Positions 1 to 5,055 of a stretch of DNA of 14,983 nucleotides are shown in pieces (the first letter of the stretch is position 1; the number at the start of each line of letters is the position of its first letter). Made by a program: the position numbers and the translations under genes. Under the pieces are notes generated by a model. That model did no database searches, was not told the DNA's origin, and worked only from the letters and a program-made list of their open reading frames with translations. The DNA is from Clostridia bacterium (lineage in GTDB: Bacteria > Bacillota > Clostridia > Lachnospirales > WQUN01). The stretch lies in contig BNUF01000049.1 of assembly GCA_025997155.1 (NCBI GenBank), positions 1 to 14,983 of the forward strand, given 5' to 3'.

Positions 1-2
1 AT

Positions 3-107
3 CAACTCCGATTAGCCGCTGATGTACCAAAAGACCTTTGGACTTTGGCTAATAAATTTGAACGAAAAATAGAAGTATCAAAAACTAAAAATCAAAAATA
101 TTTATGA
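3..107 (+). CDS. C-terminal end of a truncated ORF, product unknown
   Basis: An open frame enters from the left edge and ends at TGA 105-107. It encodes about 34 residues, beginning QLRLAADVPKDLW and ending in a lysine-rich tail. No start lies inside the window. It is in the same reading frame as the JAB-domain ORF that follows, with only the TGA and no good independent start between them. The two could therefore be halves of one protein interrupted by a stop, or two genes. I do not recognise a family from so short a fragment. Confidence 0.45.
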   Translation, partial: QLRLAADVPKDLWTLANKFERKIEVSKTKNQKYL

Positions 108-125
108 ACATTATTATACGAGGAG

Positions 126-695
126 GTGTTTAATGAATTGAAAAACAAAAGCGAGAAAAACGCGCTTTCGCAAAATACAGGCATAAAATCTACATCAACG
201 GGCAAGATTTCCGCGACAACAGGAGGAATATCAAAAACCTTGGGGATTAACGAACCGACTGCCGAAAAGACTTTGAAACAGACCGAGAATTCATATAAAT
301 TGGGCGTACCGAAAAATGTCGAGGTGAACGCTACTTTAAGTTCGTTAGACGGCTCAAAAGTTATAGCGGACGTTATAGGCGAAAACGGACATATCAGCGA
401 TACATCTAAAAACGTCCCCGAACTTTTGAAATACTTGAAAACCGCCGACCCTTACAGCGTTGTAATGGTTCATAATCACAACAATGTTTCAGATTTTTCA
501 TTGCCCGACTTGGATACGTTCTTTAAGTATAAATCAATATACGCAATGACGGTAATTGACGAAAAAAAGAATATTTATGGTGTTGCAAAGCACCGAGGAT
601 TGGTTTATAATTGGAGTGATATTAAAGAAACTTATATATCTAATTTTAAATCTAAAGTTAAAAGCATATTAACAACTCAATTTAGATATGCTTGA
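126..695 (+). CDS. JAB/MPN-type (RadC-like) domain protein, possible phage head-protein C-terminus
   Basis: The open frame gives up to 189 aa. Residues about 1-60 are Ser/Thr/Lys-rich and look disordered. Residues about 60-165 look like a JAB/MPN fold: H116-x-H118, then S125 and D128, in the order of the JAMM zinc-protease motif. The sequence around it (VVMVHNHNN followed by FSLPDLD) resembles JAB domains found at the C-terminus of some phage minor head proteins. If active it would be a metal-dependent isopeptidase or protease. The start is unclear: GTG 126 lies inside the AGGAGG-like stretch (121-126), ATG 133 is out of frame and stops after two codons, and TTG 138 is the only in-frame codon suitably placed behind that ribosome site. 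The frame is open upstream to the TGA at 105-107, so this may instead be the distal part of a longer, interrupted gene. The domain assignment is fairly safe; the role and start are not. Confidence 0.6.
   Translation: MFNELKNKSEKNALSQNTGIKSTSTGKISATTGGISKTLGINEPTAEKTLKQTENSYKLGVPKNVEVNATLSSLDGSKVIADVIGENGHISDTSKNVPELLKYLKTADPYSVVMVHNHNNVSDFSLPDLDTFFKYKSIYAMTVIDEKKNIYGVAKHRGLVYNWSDIKETYISNFKSKVKSILTTQFRYA
662..693. repeat. Inverted repeat at the end of the JAB ORF
   Basis: AAGCATAT (662-669) and ATATGCTT (686-693) form a perfect 8-bp stem with a 16-nt loop, ending at the stop codon. No T-run follows, so it is not a convincing intrinsic terminator. It lies at the edge of the gap between the JAB ORF and the integrase and could be a weak terminator or part of an attachment region. 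Confidence 0.4.
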
Positions 696-814
696 CTTAT
701 CTAGGAAAATCAACGTATTTAGACGTGGTTAAAAGTGGAAAAACGTAGGAAAATGTACATAACTCGTGCATTATTCCTATGTTATTTCTACACTGCGATT
801 CCTACATATACAGG
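696..814. other. Gene-free gap with repeated TAGGAAAAT-like words; candidate attachment/integrase-arm region
   Basis: This gap separates two converging genes. TAGGAAAAT occurs at 702-710 and 746-754, 44 bp apart. The related inverted words ATTCCTAT (around 773) and ATTCCTACA (around 798) occur further on. Repeated short sites beside the end of a tyrosine integrase gene are typical of arm-binding sites and of attP/attL. No second copy of a core site can be seen because the other end of the element is outside the window. The assignment rests on position and repeats only. Confidence 0.35.
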
Positions 815-2038
815 CTATTTTATTTTTTCGATTTCCGATTTTAACCAATCGAATTCTCTTTTAGTGTAGATTTTTTCTGTTATATCAGAGATTGCGTGTC
901 CGACTATATATTTGACCGCGTACTCATCGACTCCATATTTCTTGGCGGAGGTTACAAAATGGGTTCGTCCGTCATGGGGTCTATGGTCGGGGTTAAGTTT
1001 CAACTCGTCTCGAACCATTTCAAAGCCTTTTTGGTAGCGAGTGTACGTTAGGAGTATACTATTGCTGATTTTACGGTGGTCGGCGTAATTGAACAGGTAT
1101 TTACTTCCTAGGGTGTCGGCTTCTTTATATTTTTGGACAACTAAATCTCGTATCTTGGAATGAATTGGAACGACCCTATCAGTACCCGTTTCCGTTTTCA
1201 TACCGCCCTTAAAAAACCAGTTCTCCAAGTCTATATTTTCGAGTTCTAGCAATCCTAATTCTTGCGGTCGCCAGCCCGAATAGCATTGAATTAGAATTGC
1301 GTCTACATATCGTTTCTGGTCGACATTATCCCATAGTAATTCCATTTCTTCTTCTGTAAAAGGCATATGTCCCTTTTTAACCGTCGTCTTTTCTTTAATG
1401 ACTTCATCGGACACCTTGAAACTTCTTGCATAATTGCGGTCTACGATTTCATATTCCAAGGCGTAATCGAGCATTAAGTTGAAAAGAGACTTGATAGCGG
1501 TCTTTGTCGCGGCACTTGGGTGGCGGTCTTTAACCGTTCCCTCCTCCATACAGCCTTTTATATGCCGCGCCCTTACGTCCACAATCCTCATATCGTATAT
1601 AGATGAGCAATAAACCCAAGCGGCGTTAGCCGAACGGACGCTTGATTGAGTACGAGTCTTGAAATGTTCTTCCGCCCATTTTTCGTATAATTCCTTTACT
1701 GTTATGGACGGCGCTAAGTCATACGGGTTCTTGTTATATTCTATCAAGGCGGCGTAAGCGTCGTTATACGTGGGAAAGTATGAATTCGGTTTGAGAGGTT
1801 TGCAAATAGGACGACCCGTATCGGTCTTTCCGACCGTAATCATTGCTCGAAAAGGGCTTCTAAGATTGCGGTTTTTTATTTCGCTTATTTGCCCGAAACC
1901 GTTTGGCAATCTCCGTTTTTTGCTTGAATTACGCGGGGTTCTTGGTTTTGCATCGGGCTTAAGCGGGTATCCGCAATGGGGGCAGGAAATCGCCTTATCG
2001 CTTGCTTGTAATTCGCACTCTGGGCATTTTATCAGCAT
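815..2038 (-). CDS. int: Tyrosine recombinase (phage integrase) with N-terminal zinc ribbon
   Basis: This 407-aa site-specific recombinase would integrate and excise the element. Residues 1-25 hold a CxxC...CxxC zinc ribbon (C5, C8, C19, C22), unlike a plain AP2-like arm-binding N-terminus. A basic linker follows, then a core-binding SAM-like domain (about 111-210) and the catalytic domain (about 225-400). The catalytic set is complete: R257 in the WRPQE motif, K281, H355-x-x-R358, H381 and nucleophile Y391 in IYTKRE. Length is normal for the family. The start ATG has an AAGGTGA ribosome site (minus strand, complement of 2043-2050) and a good sigma-A promoter. It is the only clear minus-strand gene and is transcribed divergently from the rest, the usual layout at one end of a prophage. 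The zinc-ribbon fusion is known in Clostridia integrases. Confidence 0.95.
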   Translation of the reverse strand: MLIKCPECELQASDKAISCPHCGYPLKPDAKPRTPRNSSKKRRLPNGFGQISEIKNRNLRSPFRAMITVGKTDTGRPICKPLKPNSYFPTYNDAYAALIEYNKNPYDLAPSITVKELYEKWAEEHFKTRTQSSVRSANAAWVYCSSIYDMRIVDVRARHIKGCMEEGTVKDRHPSAATKTAIKSLFNLMLDYALEYEIVDRNYARSFKVSDEVIKEKTTVKKGHMPFTEEEMELLWDNVDQKRYVDAILIQCYSGWRPQELGLLELENIDLENWFFKGGMKTETGTDRVVPIHSKIRDLVVQKYKEADTLGSKYLFNYADHRKISNSILLTYTRYQKGFEMVRDELKLNPDHRPHDGRTHFVTSAKKYGVDEYAVKYIVGHAISDITEKIYTKREFDWLKSEIEKIK

Positions 2039-2071
2039 ATTTTCACCTTTCTTATTGCGTTAGTCCTAATA

Positions 2072-2100
2072 ATCATATACGATAATGCAGGGTTTGTCAA
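2072..2100 (-). promoter_or_regulatory. Sigma-A type promoter of the integrase
   Basis: Read on the minus strand: -35 TTGACA (complement of 2095-2100, perfect), a 17-bp spacer, and -10 TATGAT (complement of 2072-2077, 5 of 6). It lies about 34 bp upstream of the integrase start codon. On the plus strand the overlapping word TTGTCA (2094-2099) could serve as a -35 for the rightward gene at 2138, though its -10 is poor. The two divergent promoters may share this box and compete. Confidence 0.75.
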
Positions 2101-2112
2101 CTCCTATATTTT

Positions 2113-2128
2113 TAATCTAGATTAGAAA
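2113..2128. repeat. Palindrome TAATCTAGATTA and first copy of a 15-bp repeat
   Basis: A perfect 12-bp palindrome (2113-2124) sits just upstream of the DUF6431-like gene. The 15-mer AATCTAGATTAGAAA starting at 2114 recurs exactly at 3284-3298. A palindrome in the divergent int/rightward intergenic region could be an operator. The second copy is inside a coding region, so this is only a suggestion. Confidence 0.35.
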
Positions 2129-2137
2129 GAGGGCTAT

Positions 2138-2455
2138 ATGGTTAGAGTCAAAGAGACAACTTGCCCGATTTGCGGAGGAAATTTGAAGTATTATGACAGC
2201 GTAAAGAGAATCGTTCGGTCAAAGGGGCGAAGTACGAAGTGGGTTTATATTCGCAGATTGAGATGTTGTGGTTGCAATACTTTACATAGAGAACTGCCAG
2301 ATTATATATTTCCATACAAACAATACGAAGCTGAGGTAATAAAAGGTGTATTGAGCGGCGTTATAACTTCTGATACTTTGGGATACGAAGATTACCCTTG
2401 CGAGATGACTATGTTTAGGTGGAGAAATTCGCAAAATTTACAAAGCCTATTATGA
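2138..2455 (+). CDS. DUF6431-like zinc-binding protein
   Basis: 105 aa. The N-terminus has a CPxCG zinc-ribbon knuckle (C9, C12), paired with C43/C44/C46 near residues 40-47 after a basic stretch. Then comes the conserved-looking block HRELPDYIFPYKQY and a C-terminal helical region ending MTMFRWR. This matches my recollection of the DUF6431 family, small zinc proteins common in Clostridia mobile elements, often near transposase or integrase genes; their function is not established. The AGAAAGAGGG ribosome site precedes ATG 2138. Its stop codon TGA is the last three bases of the first copy of the 26-bp promoter-like element. The first rightward gene from the int/2138 divergent region, so a regulatory DNA-binding role is possible but unproven. 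Confidence 0.7.
   Translation: MVRVKETTCPICGGNLKYYDSVKRIVRSKGRSTKWVYIRRLRCCGCNTLHRELPDYIFPYKQYEAEVIKGVLSGVITSDTLGYEDYPCEMTMFRWRNSQNLQSLL
2430..2455 (+). promoter_or_regulatory. Copy 1 of the 26-bp phage promoter-like element
   Basis: CGCAAAATTTACA, then 5 nt, then TATTATGA. It overlaps the last codons of the DUF6431-like gene and uses its stop codon as the final TGA. It lies 28 bp upstream of a 31-aa membrane-peptide gene. Consensus over seven copies: CGCGAAA-N3-ACA-N5-TnTTATGA. Confidence 0.7.
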
Positions 2456-2482
2456 GAAACTTATATTTTAGGAGGAATATAT

Positions 2483-2578
2483 ATGAAGGAGCACACGCGT
2501 GAGGCAATTGCTATAATTGTACAAGGGGCGATAATTGTCACTGGAATGGTACTTTTTTATAAATTATTCAAAATCTAG
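2483..2578 (+). CDS. 31-aa single-span membrane peptide
   Basis: A short ORF (ATG 2483 to TAG 2578) begins MKEHTREAIAIIVQGAIIVT and ends with a YKLFKI tail. A strong AGGAGG ribosome site (2470-2475) sits 7 nt upstream. Residues about 8-26 form one hydrophobic helix after a charged N-terminus, so a small inner-membrane peptide is expected. It is the only gene between promoter-like copy 1 and the following weak terminator, so it seems to be a one-gene transcription unit. I do not recognise a family. It might be a membrane-active phage peptide, but nothing shows this. Confidence 0.65.
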   Translation: MKEHTREAIAIIVQGAIIVTGMVLFYKLFKI

Positions 2579-2597
2579 TTATGAAGTTAATCACGGA

Positions 2598-2625
2598 AAG
2601 GTTCTAACAAAGACTCTTTCTTTTT
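2598..2625 (+). terminator. Weak intrinsic terminator
   Basis: AAGGTTCT and AGACTCTT pair with one mismatch and one wobble around an AACAA loop, followed by TCTTTTT. The sequence resembles the stronger terminator near 6022-6047, which shares AACAA, GACTCTTTCT. It would end the 31-aa peptide transcript. Confidence 0.45.
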
Positions 2626-2702
2626 GCCAAGTTTCCACCGACTTCGTTTTTACTTGCCGAAATTTCTAAGCTAGAATAGGTTTTGAGAGGAGGTGATTGT
2701 CA

Positions 2703-3005
2703 ATGGACGAAGTTATATTTGCAACTGGCTCTGTACCCGTTACGACGGCGGCTAAGATTTACGGGAAAGACGCGTCGTGGATTAGAGCTGGGATTATATC
2801 TGGGTGGCTGCAAATCGGAAACGCGACTAGAAACGGCAAACTCGTAACCAATGTCAAGGAGATTAACTCGAAGCGCGGAAGAATCAATTTTTATATTTCG
2901 CCGAAGTTACTTTGGAAAGCGACTGGTTATCTATGGAAGGGGAAAAGCGATAATGGGGACAACGACACGACCGATAATATCAGAGAAGAACAGATACTGG
3001 ATTGA
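2703..3005 (+). CDS. Conserved phage protein, possible DNA-binding regulator
   Basis: 100 aa from ATG 2703, chosen because GGAGG (2688-2693) lies 9 nt upstream; an in-frame TTG at 2697 is too close to it. The N-terminal half (VTTAAKIYGKDASWIRAGI and on) looks like a MerR/excisionase-type winged-helix segment; a central GRINFYISPKLLW block recalls a family I know from Clostridia prophages without an assigned function. The C-terminal 25 residues are polar and probably disordered. It overlaps the next gene by 53 bp, so the two are co-translated or coupled. A helix-turn-helix-like role is an inference from the pattern only. Confidence 0.65.
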   Translation: MDEVIFATGSVPVTTAAKIYGKDASWIRAGIISGWLQIGNATRNGKLVTNVKEINSKRGRINFYISPKLLWKATGYLWKGKSDNGDNDTTDNIREEQILD

Positions 3006-3372
3006 AAAGCACAGATATTACGAGTTGAAACATTTCTGCCTGCAATATCCGATATGGAAACAAGCACACGCGGCATTGGACGGATTTAGCAAACGTCCGA
3101 CAGACCTCTCGGCGGTTTCTCAAACAAACGATATAAGCGACCCTACACTCAAATGCGCGGAGGCTCGGTCGTTTTACCTTGAACGAATGGATTTGATTGA
3201 ACGAATCGCGAGAGATACGGACTTAAGTCTATCCAATTATATTTTGGAAGCGGTTACGGAGGGTGTTTCATATGAGCATTTGAAATCTAGATTAGAAATT
3301 CCCTGCTGTAAAGATGTTTACCACGAATTGTACAGACGGTTCTTTTGGTTGTTGAACAAGGAACGGCAGTAA
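2953..3372 (+). CDS. Phage protein, possible RinA/ArpU-like late transcription regulator
   Basis: 139 aa from ATG 2953. The frame is open further upstream (to 2851), but that part is only the shadow of the overlapping gene, and 2953 has a GGAAGGGG ribosome site. The N-terminus is basic and aromatic (EKHRYYELKHFCLQY, WKQAHAALDG). The C-terminus (about 90-139) has a helical block IERIARDTD, ILEAVTEGVSYEHLK, then IPCCKDVYHELYRRFFWLL. Such proteins are common in Clostridia prophages and look like the sigma-like RinA/ArpU regulators (conserved helix, then a recognition-helix-like EHLKSRL segment). That assignment is from memory and moderate at best. Its 3' end carries the second copy of the 15-bp AATCTAGATTAGAAA repeat. 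Confidence 0.65.
   Translation: MGTTTRPIISEKNRYWIEKHRYYELKHFCLQYPIWKQAHAALDGFSKRPTDLSAVSQTNDISDPTLKCAEARSFYLERMDLIERIARDTDLSLSNYILEAVTEGVSYEHLKSRLEIPCCKDVYHELYRRFFWLLNKERQ
3284..3298 (+). repeat. Second copy of the 15-bp AATCTAGATTAGAAA repeat
   Basis: Exact match to 2114-2128, inside the coding region of the preceding gene (codons for KSRLEI). It includes most of the palindrome. Confidence 0.4.
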
Positions 3373-3376
3373 CTCA

Positions 3377-3402
3377 CGCGAAAAATACATGCTCTATTAT
3401 GA
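3377..3402 (+). promoter_or_regulatory. Copy 2 of the 26-bp phage promoter-like element
   Basis: CGCGAAAAATACA, TGCTC, TATTATGA. It abuts the tRNA-like RNA: if the G of TTATGA (3401) is the first transcribed base, the transcript begins exactly at the base of the extended acceptor stem. A sigma-type reading, with TATTAT as -10, would start transcription about 6-8 nt later, inside that stem. Confidence 0.75.
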
Positions 3403-3479
3403 AGAAAGAGTTAGCTCAATGGGAGAGCTCTACGACAATAGTTGTAGTGGTATAGGTTCGAGTCCTGTACTCTTTCTTC
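3401..3479 (+). ncRNA. tRNA-like RNA with atypical anticodon loop
   Basis: The cloverleaf is clear. The acceptor stem is 7 bp (3405-3411 with 3469-3475), extended by GAAG/CTTC to 11 bp. The D-stem is GCTC/GAGC with loop AATGGGA. The T-stem is ATAGG/CCTGT with loop TTCGAGT. Elbow positions are right: T8, A14, the GG pair of the D-loop, and the TTC-A of the T-loop. The anticodon arm (3430-3447) is 5 bp, CTACG/TGTAG with one wobble, but the loop is 8 nt (ACAATAGT) and has no U33, so a normal anticodon cannot be read. The variable region is 4 nt. CCA is not encoded. A T-rich tail (TTTATTTTTTCT, 3480-3491) follows, so stem plus T-run may terminate. It may be a degenerate tRNA, a frameshift suppressor or a non-decoding tRNA mimic. 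Confidence 0.7.
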
Positions 3480-3492
3480 TTTATTTTTTCTA

Positions 3493-3577
3493 AGAATTTG
3501 AAATCTGTTTTACTCAGCCTTTGGGCATGTTTAATGATTTGCTGAAGTCGGCAAGACATTAAAATTGAACAGATTCT
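3493..3577 (+). ncRNA. Possible structured RNA (three-way-junction fold) downstream of the tRNA-like RNA
   Basis: This stretch has no gene. AATCTGTT (3502-3509) pairs perfectly with AACAGATT (3568-3575). Inside it are a small GCC/GGC hairpin (around 3517-3526), and TTTAATG (3530-3536) paired with CATTAAA (3557-3563), which encloses TTGCTG/CGGCAA (3539-3544/3549-3554) with an AAGT loop. The nested perfect stems are unlikely in plain spacer DNA. No known RNA family is recognised and no terminator T-run follows directly. Confidence 0.4.
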
Positions 3578-3595
3578 AAAAAATACCGTACGCAG

Positions 3596-3624
3596 GTGAC
3601 AATAAACTGTGTTATATTTGTAAT
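3596..3624 (+). promoter_or_regulatory. Candidate sigma-A promoter
   Basis: -35 GTGACA (3596-3601, 5 of 6), 17-bp spacer, -10 TGTAAT (3619-3624, 5 of 6). It lies 19 bp upstream of copy 3 of the 26-bp element, so the gene at 3702 may have two promoters. It is unsupported beyond the boxes. Confidence 0.4.
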
Positions 3625-3642
3625 GTGCAAAATTTTGGAATC

Positions 3643-3668
3643 CGCGACATGAACATGCTCTTTTATGA
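3643..3668 (+). promoter_or_regulatory. Copy 3 of the 26-bp phage promoter-like element
   Basis: CGCGACATGAACA, TGCTC, TTTTATGA. It shares the TGCTC spacer with copy 2 and lies 34 bp upstream of the gene at 3702. Confidence 0.72.
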
Positions 3669-3701
3669 AACCGAGTAAATTTGCTGAAAGGAGGACTTAA
3701 A

Positions 3702-4052
3702 ATGGAAAAAGCAATTATGGAGTTGTTAAGCGAGGAGATTAAGAAGGAAATTCGCGACATATCCGAACTTCAAGTGGGCAGCGAAGAAAAATCGAAAGCG
3801 ATTGAGGATCTGGCGAAACTTTACAAGATGAGAATCGATGAGACTGAAAACCAACGGGACAAAAACCGATTGGCGGAACAGGTCAAAGACCGATATTTCA
3901 AATTTGGAGTTGACGCCGCTGGAATCATATTACCGATGATATTCTACGCCGTTTGGTTGAATAAAGGATTTAAGTTTGAAGAAACAGGAACATTCACTTC
4001 GACGACATTCAGAGGATTGTTCAGCCGTTTTAGACCGACTAATAAAATTTAA
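3702..4052 (+). CDS. Single-span phage membrane protein of unknown function
   Basis: 116 aa from ATG 3702, which has AAGGAGG 6-7 nt upstream; the longer frame from TTG 3681 has no ribosome site. Residues 1-65 are highly charged and helical (coiled-coil-like). Residues about 68-87 (VDAAGIILPMIFYAVWL) form one membrane helix. A conserved-looking tail follows, FEETGTFTSTTFRGLFSRF, that I recall from other Clostridia phage membrane proteins. An N-terminus-inside topology is likely, with the charged domain in the cytoplasm. It is alone between promoter copy 3 and a strong terminator. Function unknown. Confidence 0.75.
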   Translation: MEKAIMELLSEEIKKEIRDISELQVGSEEKSKAIEDLAKLYKMRIDETENQRDKNRLAEQVKDRYFKFGVDAAGIILPMIFYAVWLNKGFKFEETGTFTSTTFRGLFSRFRPTNKI

Positions 4053-4068
4053 CGAAGTTTAAAGATTG

Positions 4069-4103
4069 AGAGGTTATGTTAAAAACGTAGCCTCTTAGTT
4101 TTT
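4069..4103 (+). terminator. Intrinsic terminator
   Basis: An 11-bp stem (4069-4079 with 4085-4095, two wobble pairs) with a 5-nt loop, followed by TAGTTTTT. It ends the 3702 unit and lies only 5 bp before promoter copy 4. Confidence 0.8.
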
Positions 4104-4107
4104 CTTG

Positions 4108-4133
4108 CGCGAAAATTACAAAGTATATTATGG
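4108..4133 (+). promoter_or_regulatory. Copy 4 of the 26-bp phage promoter-like element
   Basis: CGCGAAAATTACA, AAGTA, TATTATGG. It is the only copy ending TGG instead of TGA. It lies directly behind a terminator and 30 bp before the gene at 4164. Confidence 0.72.
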
Positions 4134-4163
4134 AAGGAAGACGATTATAAGGAGGAGATTTTT

Positions 4164-4394
4164 ATGAAATACTACAGTGTTAAAGACCTCGTTAAGATAG
4201 AAACCATTAAAAACACGATTAAATCAATCGGCGGTTGGGATAACATTAATTTATTGATAGATGTTGTTGTGGCTTGCGACGAATTTATAGAGGCTTTTGT
4301 GGCGGATTTTGACGCGGAGAAATTGGCAACTGGTGAGTCGGAACATAAAGCGAATCATTATTATAAAAAACTAAAAGACTTAGGGGCGATTTAG
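4164..4394 (+). CDS. Small soluble protein, unknown function
   Basis: 76 aa from ATG 4164 behind a strong AAGGAGGAG site. It is mixed-charge and helical (begins MKYYSVKDLVKIETIKNTIK), with a hydrophobic middle (about 29-47, INLLIDVVVACDEFIEAFV) that is amphipathic rather than a clear membrane span. A conserved family is not recognised. The stop codon lies inside the following terminator stem. It is the sole gene between promoter copy 4 and that terminator. Confidence 0.65.
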   Translation: MKYYSVKDLVKIETIKNTIKSIGGWDNINLLIDVVVACDEFIEAFVADFDAEKLATGESEHKANHYYKKLKDLGAI

Positions 4395-4409
4395 CCCTTT
4401 TGTTTTTTT
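4382..4409 (+). terminator. Intrinsic terminator overlapping the stop codon
   Basis: AGGGGC pairs with GCCCTT (one wobble) around loop GATTTA, followed by TTGTTTTTTTC. The 5' arm begins at the end of the 4164 gene. The next gene (4435) follows with only its ribosome site, so it depends on read-through. Confidence 0.75.
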
Positions 4410-4434
4410 CTTTTTGAAAGTAGAGGGAGTGATT

Positions 4435-4794
4435 ATGCGGTATCACTACGAAAAGCCAGATATTTATTTGTCGCTATATGGAGAGGTTTATAGTTGCGAA
4501 CATCCCGTTTATAACCGTTGCACTCTGTTTAAGATAGGCGATAATGGACTAGCGGTTATACAGCAACGATTCGATACTGGCACAAAGAATACGTGGTGGG
4601 GCGAAGTAGACACATGGCTTGCGGACGATTTATATTTACATTCGAGGTTTAAAAAGTATTTCGATGAACGAGCAGGAACTTGTACGTACGGATTATACCC
4701 GACTGTAACGGTCAGACAAATTATGTGGGCGTTGAAGATGAGTCCGATACCGAGAGAGCGTTGGGAGACTGTATTTGACAGGAGGCATATTTGA
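4435..4794 (+). CDS. Conserved phage protein of unknown function
   Basis: 119 aa from ATG 4435, preceded by GAGGGAG. A longer in-frame TTG start at 4414 sits inside the terminator T-run and is unlikely. It is soluble, with many aromatic residues: EKPDIYLSLYGEVYSCEHP near the N-terminus, a TWWGEVDTWLADDLYLH block in the middle, then YFDERAGTCTYGLYPTVTVR and a C-terminal WALKMSPIPRERWE. I recall this family as widespread in Clostridia phages and integrative elements without a known function. Two cysteines near residues 22 and 30 could bind metal. No promoter-like copy lies directly upstream. Confidence 0.75.
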   Translation: MRYHYEKPDIYLSLYGEVYSCEHPVYNRCTLFKIGDNGLAVIQQRFDTGTKNTWWGEVDTWLADDLYLHSRFKKYFDERAGTCTYGLYPTVTVRQIMWALKMSPIPRERWETVFDRRHI

Positions 4795-4800
4795 ACTTTA

Positions 4801-4826
4801 CGCAGAATCTACATTGCCTTTTATGA
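4801..4826 (+). promoter_or_regulatory. Copy 5 of the 26-bp phage promoter-like element
   Basis: CGCAGAATCTACA, TTGCC, TTTTATGA. If transcription starts at the G of TTATGA (4825), the message begins GAGGAG, which is the ribosome site of the next gene at its extreme 5' end. A later sigma-type start would lose it. Confidence 0.7.
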
Positions 4827-4839
4827 GGAGATGATAGAT

Positions 4840-5013
4840 GTGAAAATTGCTGAAATGGCACTATCGGCTATATTGAAGAAAGGAATTCTTTATGAAGCTA
4901 GGAATGTAGATACAAATATCGAAATTCCTGTAAACATAGGGAATAAGGAAAGCAATGTGGTAGTTAATATCAAATGTGAACACATGACATTGCGAATCGA
5001 AAAAGAGGAATAG
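4840..5013 (+). CDS. Small protein, unknown function
   Basis: 57 aa from GTG 4840. The alternative ATG 4831 touches GAGGAG (4825-4830) with no spacing, whereas GTG 4840 lies 9 nt behind it, so GTG is preferred. The sequence begins MKIAEMALSAILKKGILYEA and continues with beta-rich alternation (IEIPVNIG, NVVVNIKCEHMTLRIE). It is probably a soluble small fold. I do not recognise it. It is a one-gene unit between copy 5 and a terminator. Confidence 0.6.
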   Translation: MKIAEMALSAILKKGILYEARNVDTNIEIPVNIGNKESNVVVNIKCEHMTLRIEKEE

Positions 5014-5036
5014 TCCGGAAAGGGCTTTTCCTTTTT
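5012..5036 (+). terminator. Intrinsic terminator
   Basis: AGTCC pairs with GGGCT (one wobble) around GGAAA, followed by TTTCCTTTTTAT. It ends the 4840 unit. The next gene starts 20 bp later with its own AGGAGG. Confidence 0.65.
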
Positions 5037-5055
5037 ATATTTAGGAGGATTAATT

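Noticed and set aside
80..112. TATTTATGA near 100-107 as another copy of the 26-bp element
   Set aside because: Only the last part matches; no CGC and no ACA at the right positions.
2851..2952. Longer N-terminus for the 2953 gene
   Set aside because: It overlaps most of the upstream gene, has no ribosome site, and reads as an arginine-rich shadow.
3416..3760. Minus-strand ORF across the tRNA-like region
   Set aside because: It lacks a ribosome site, crosses clear plus-strand RNA structure and a gene start, and its composition is not protein-like.
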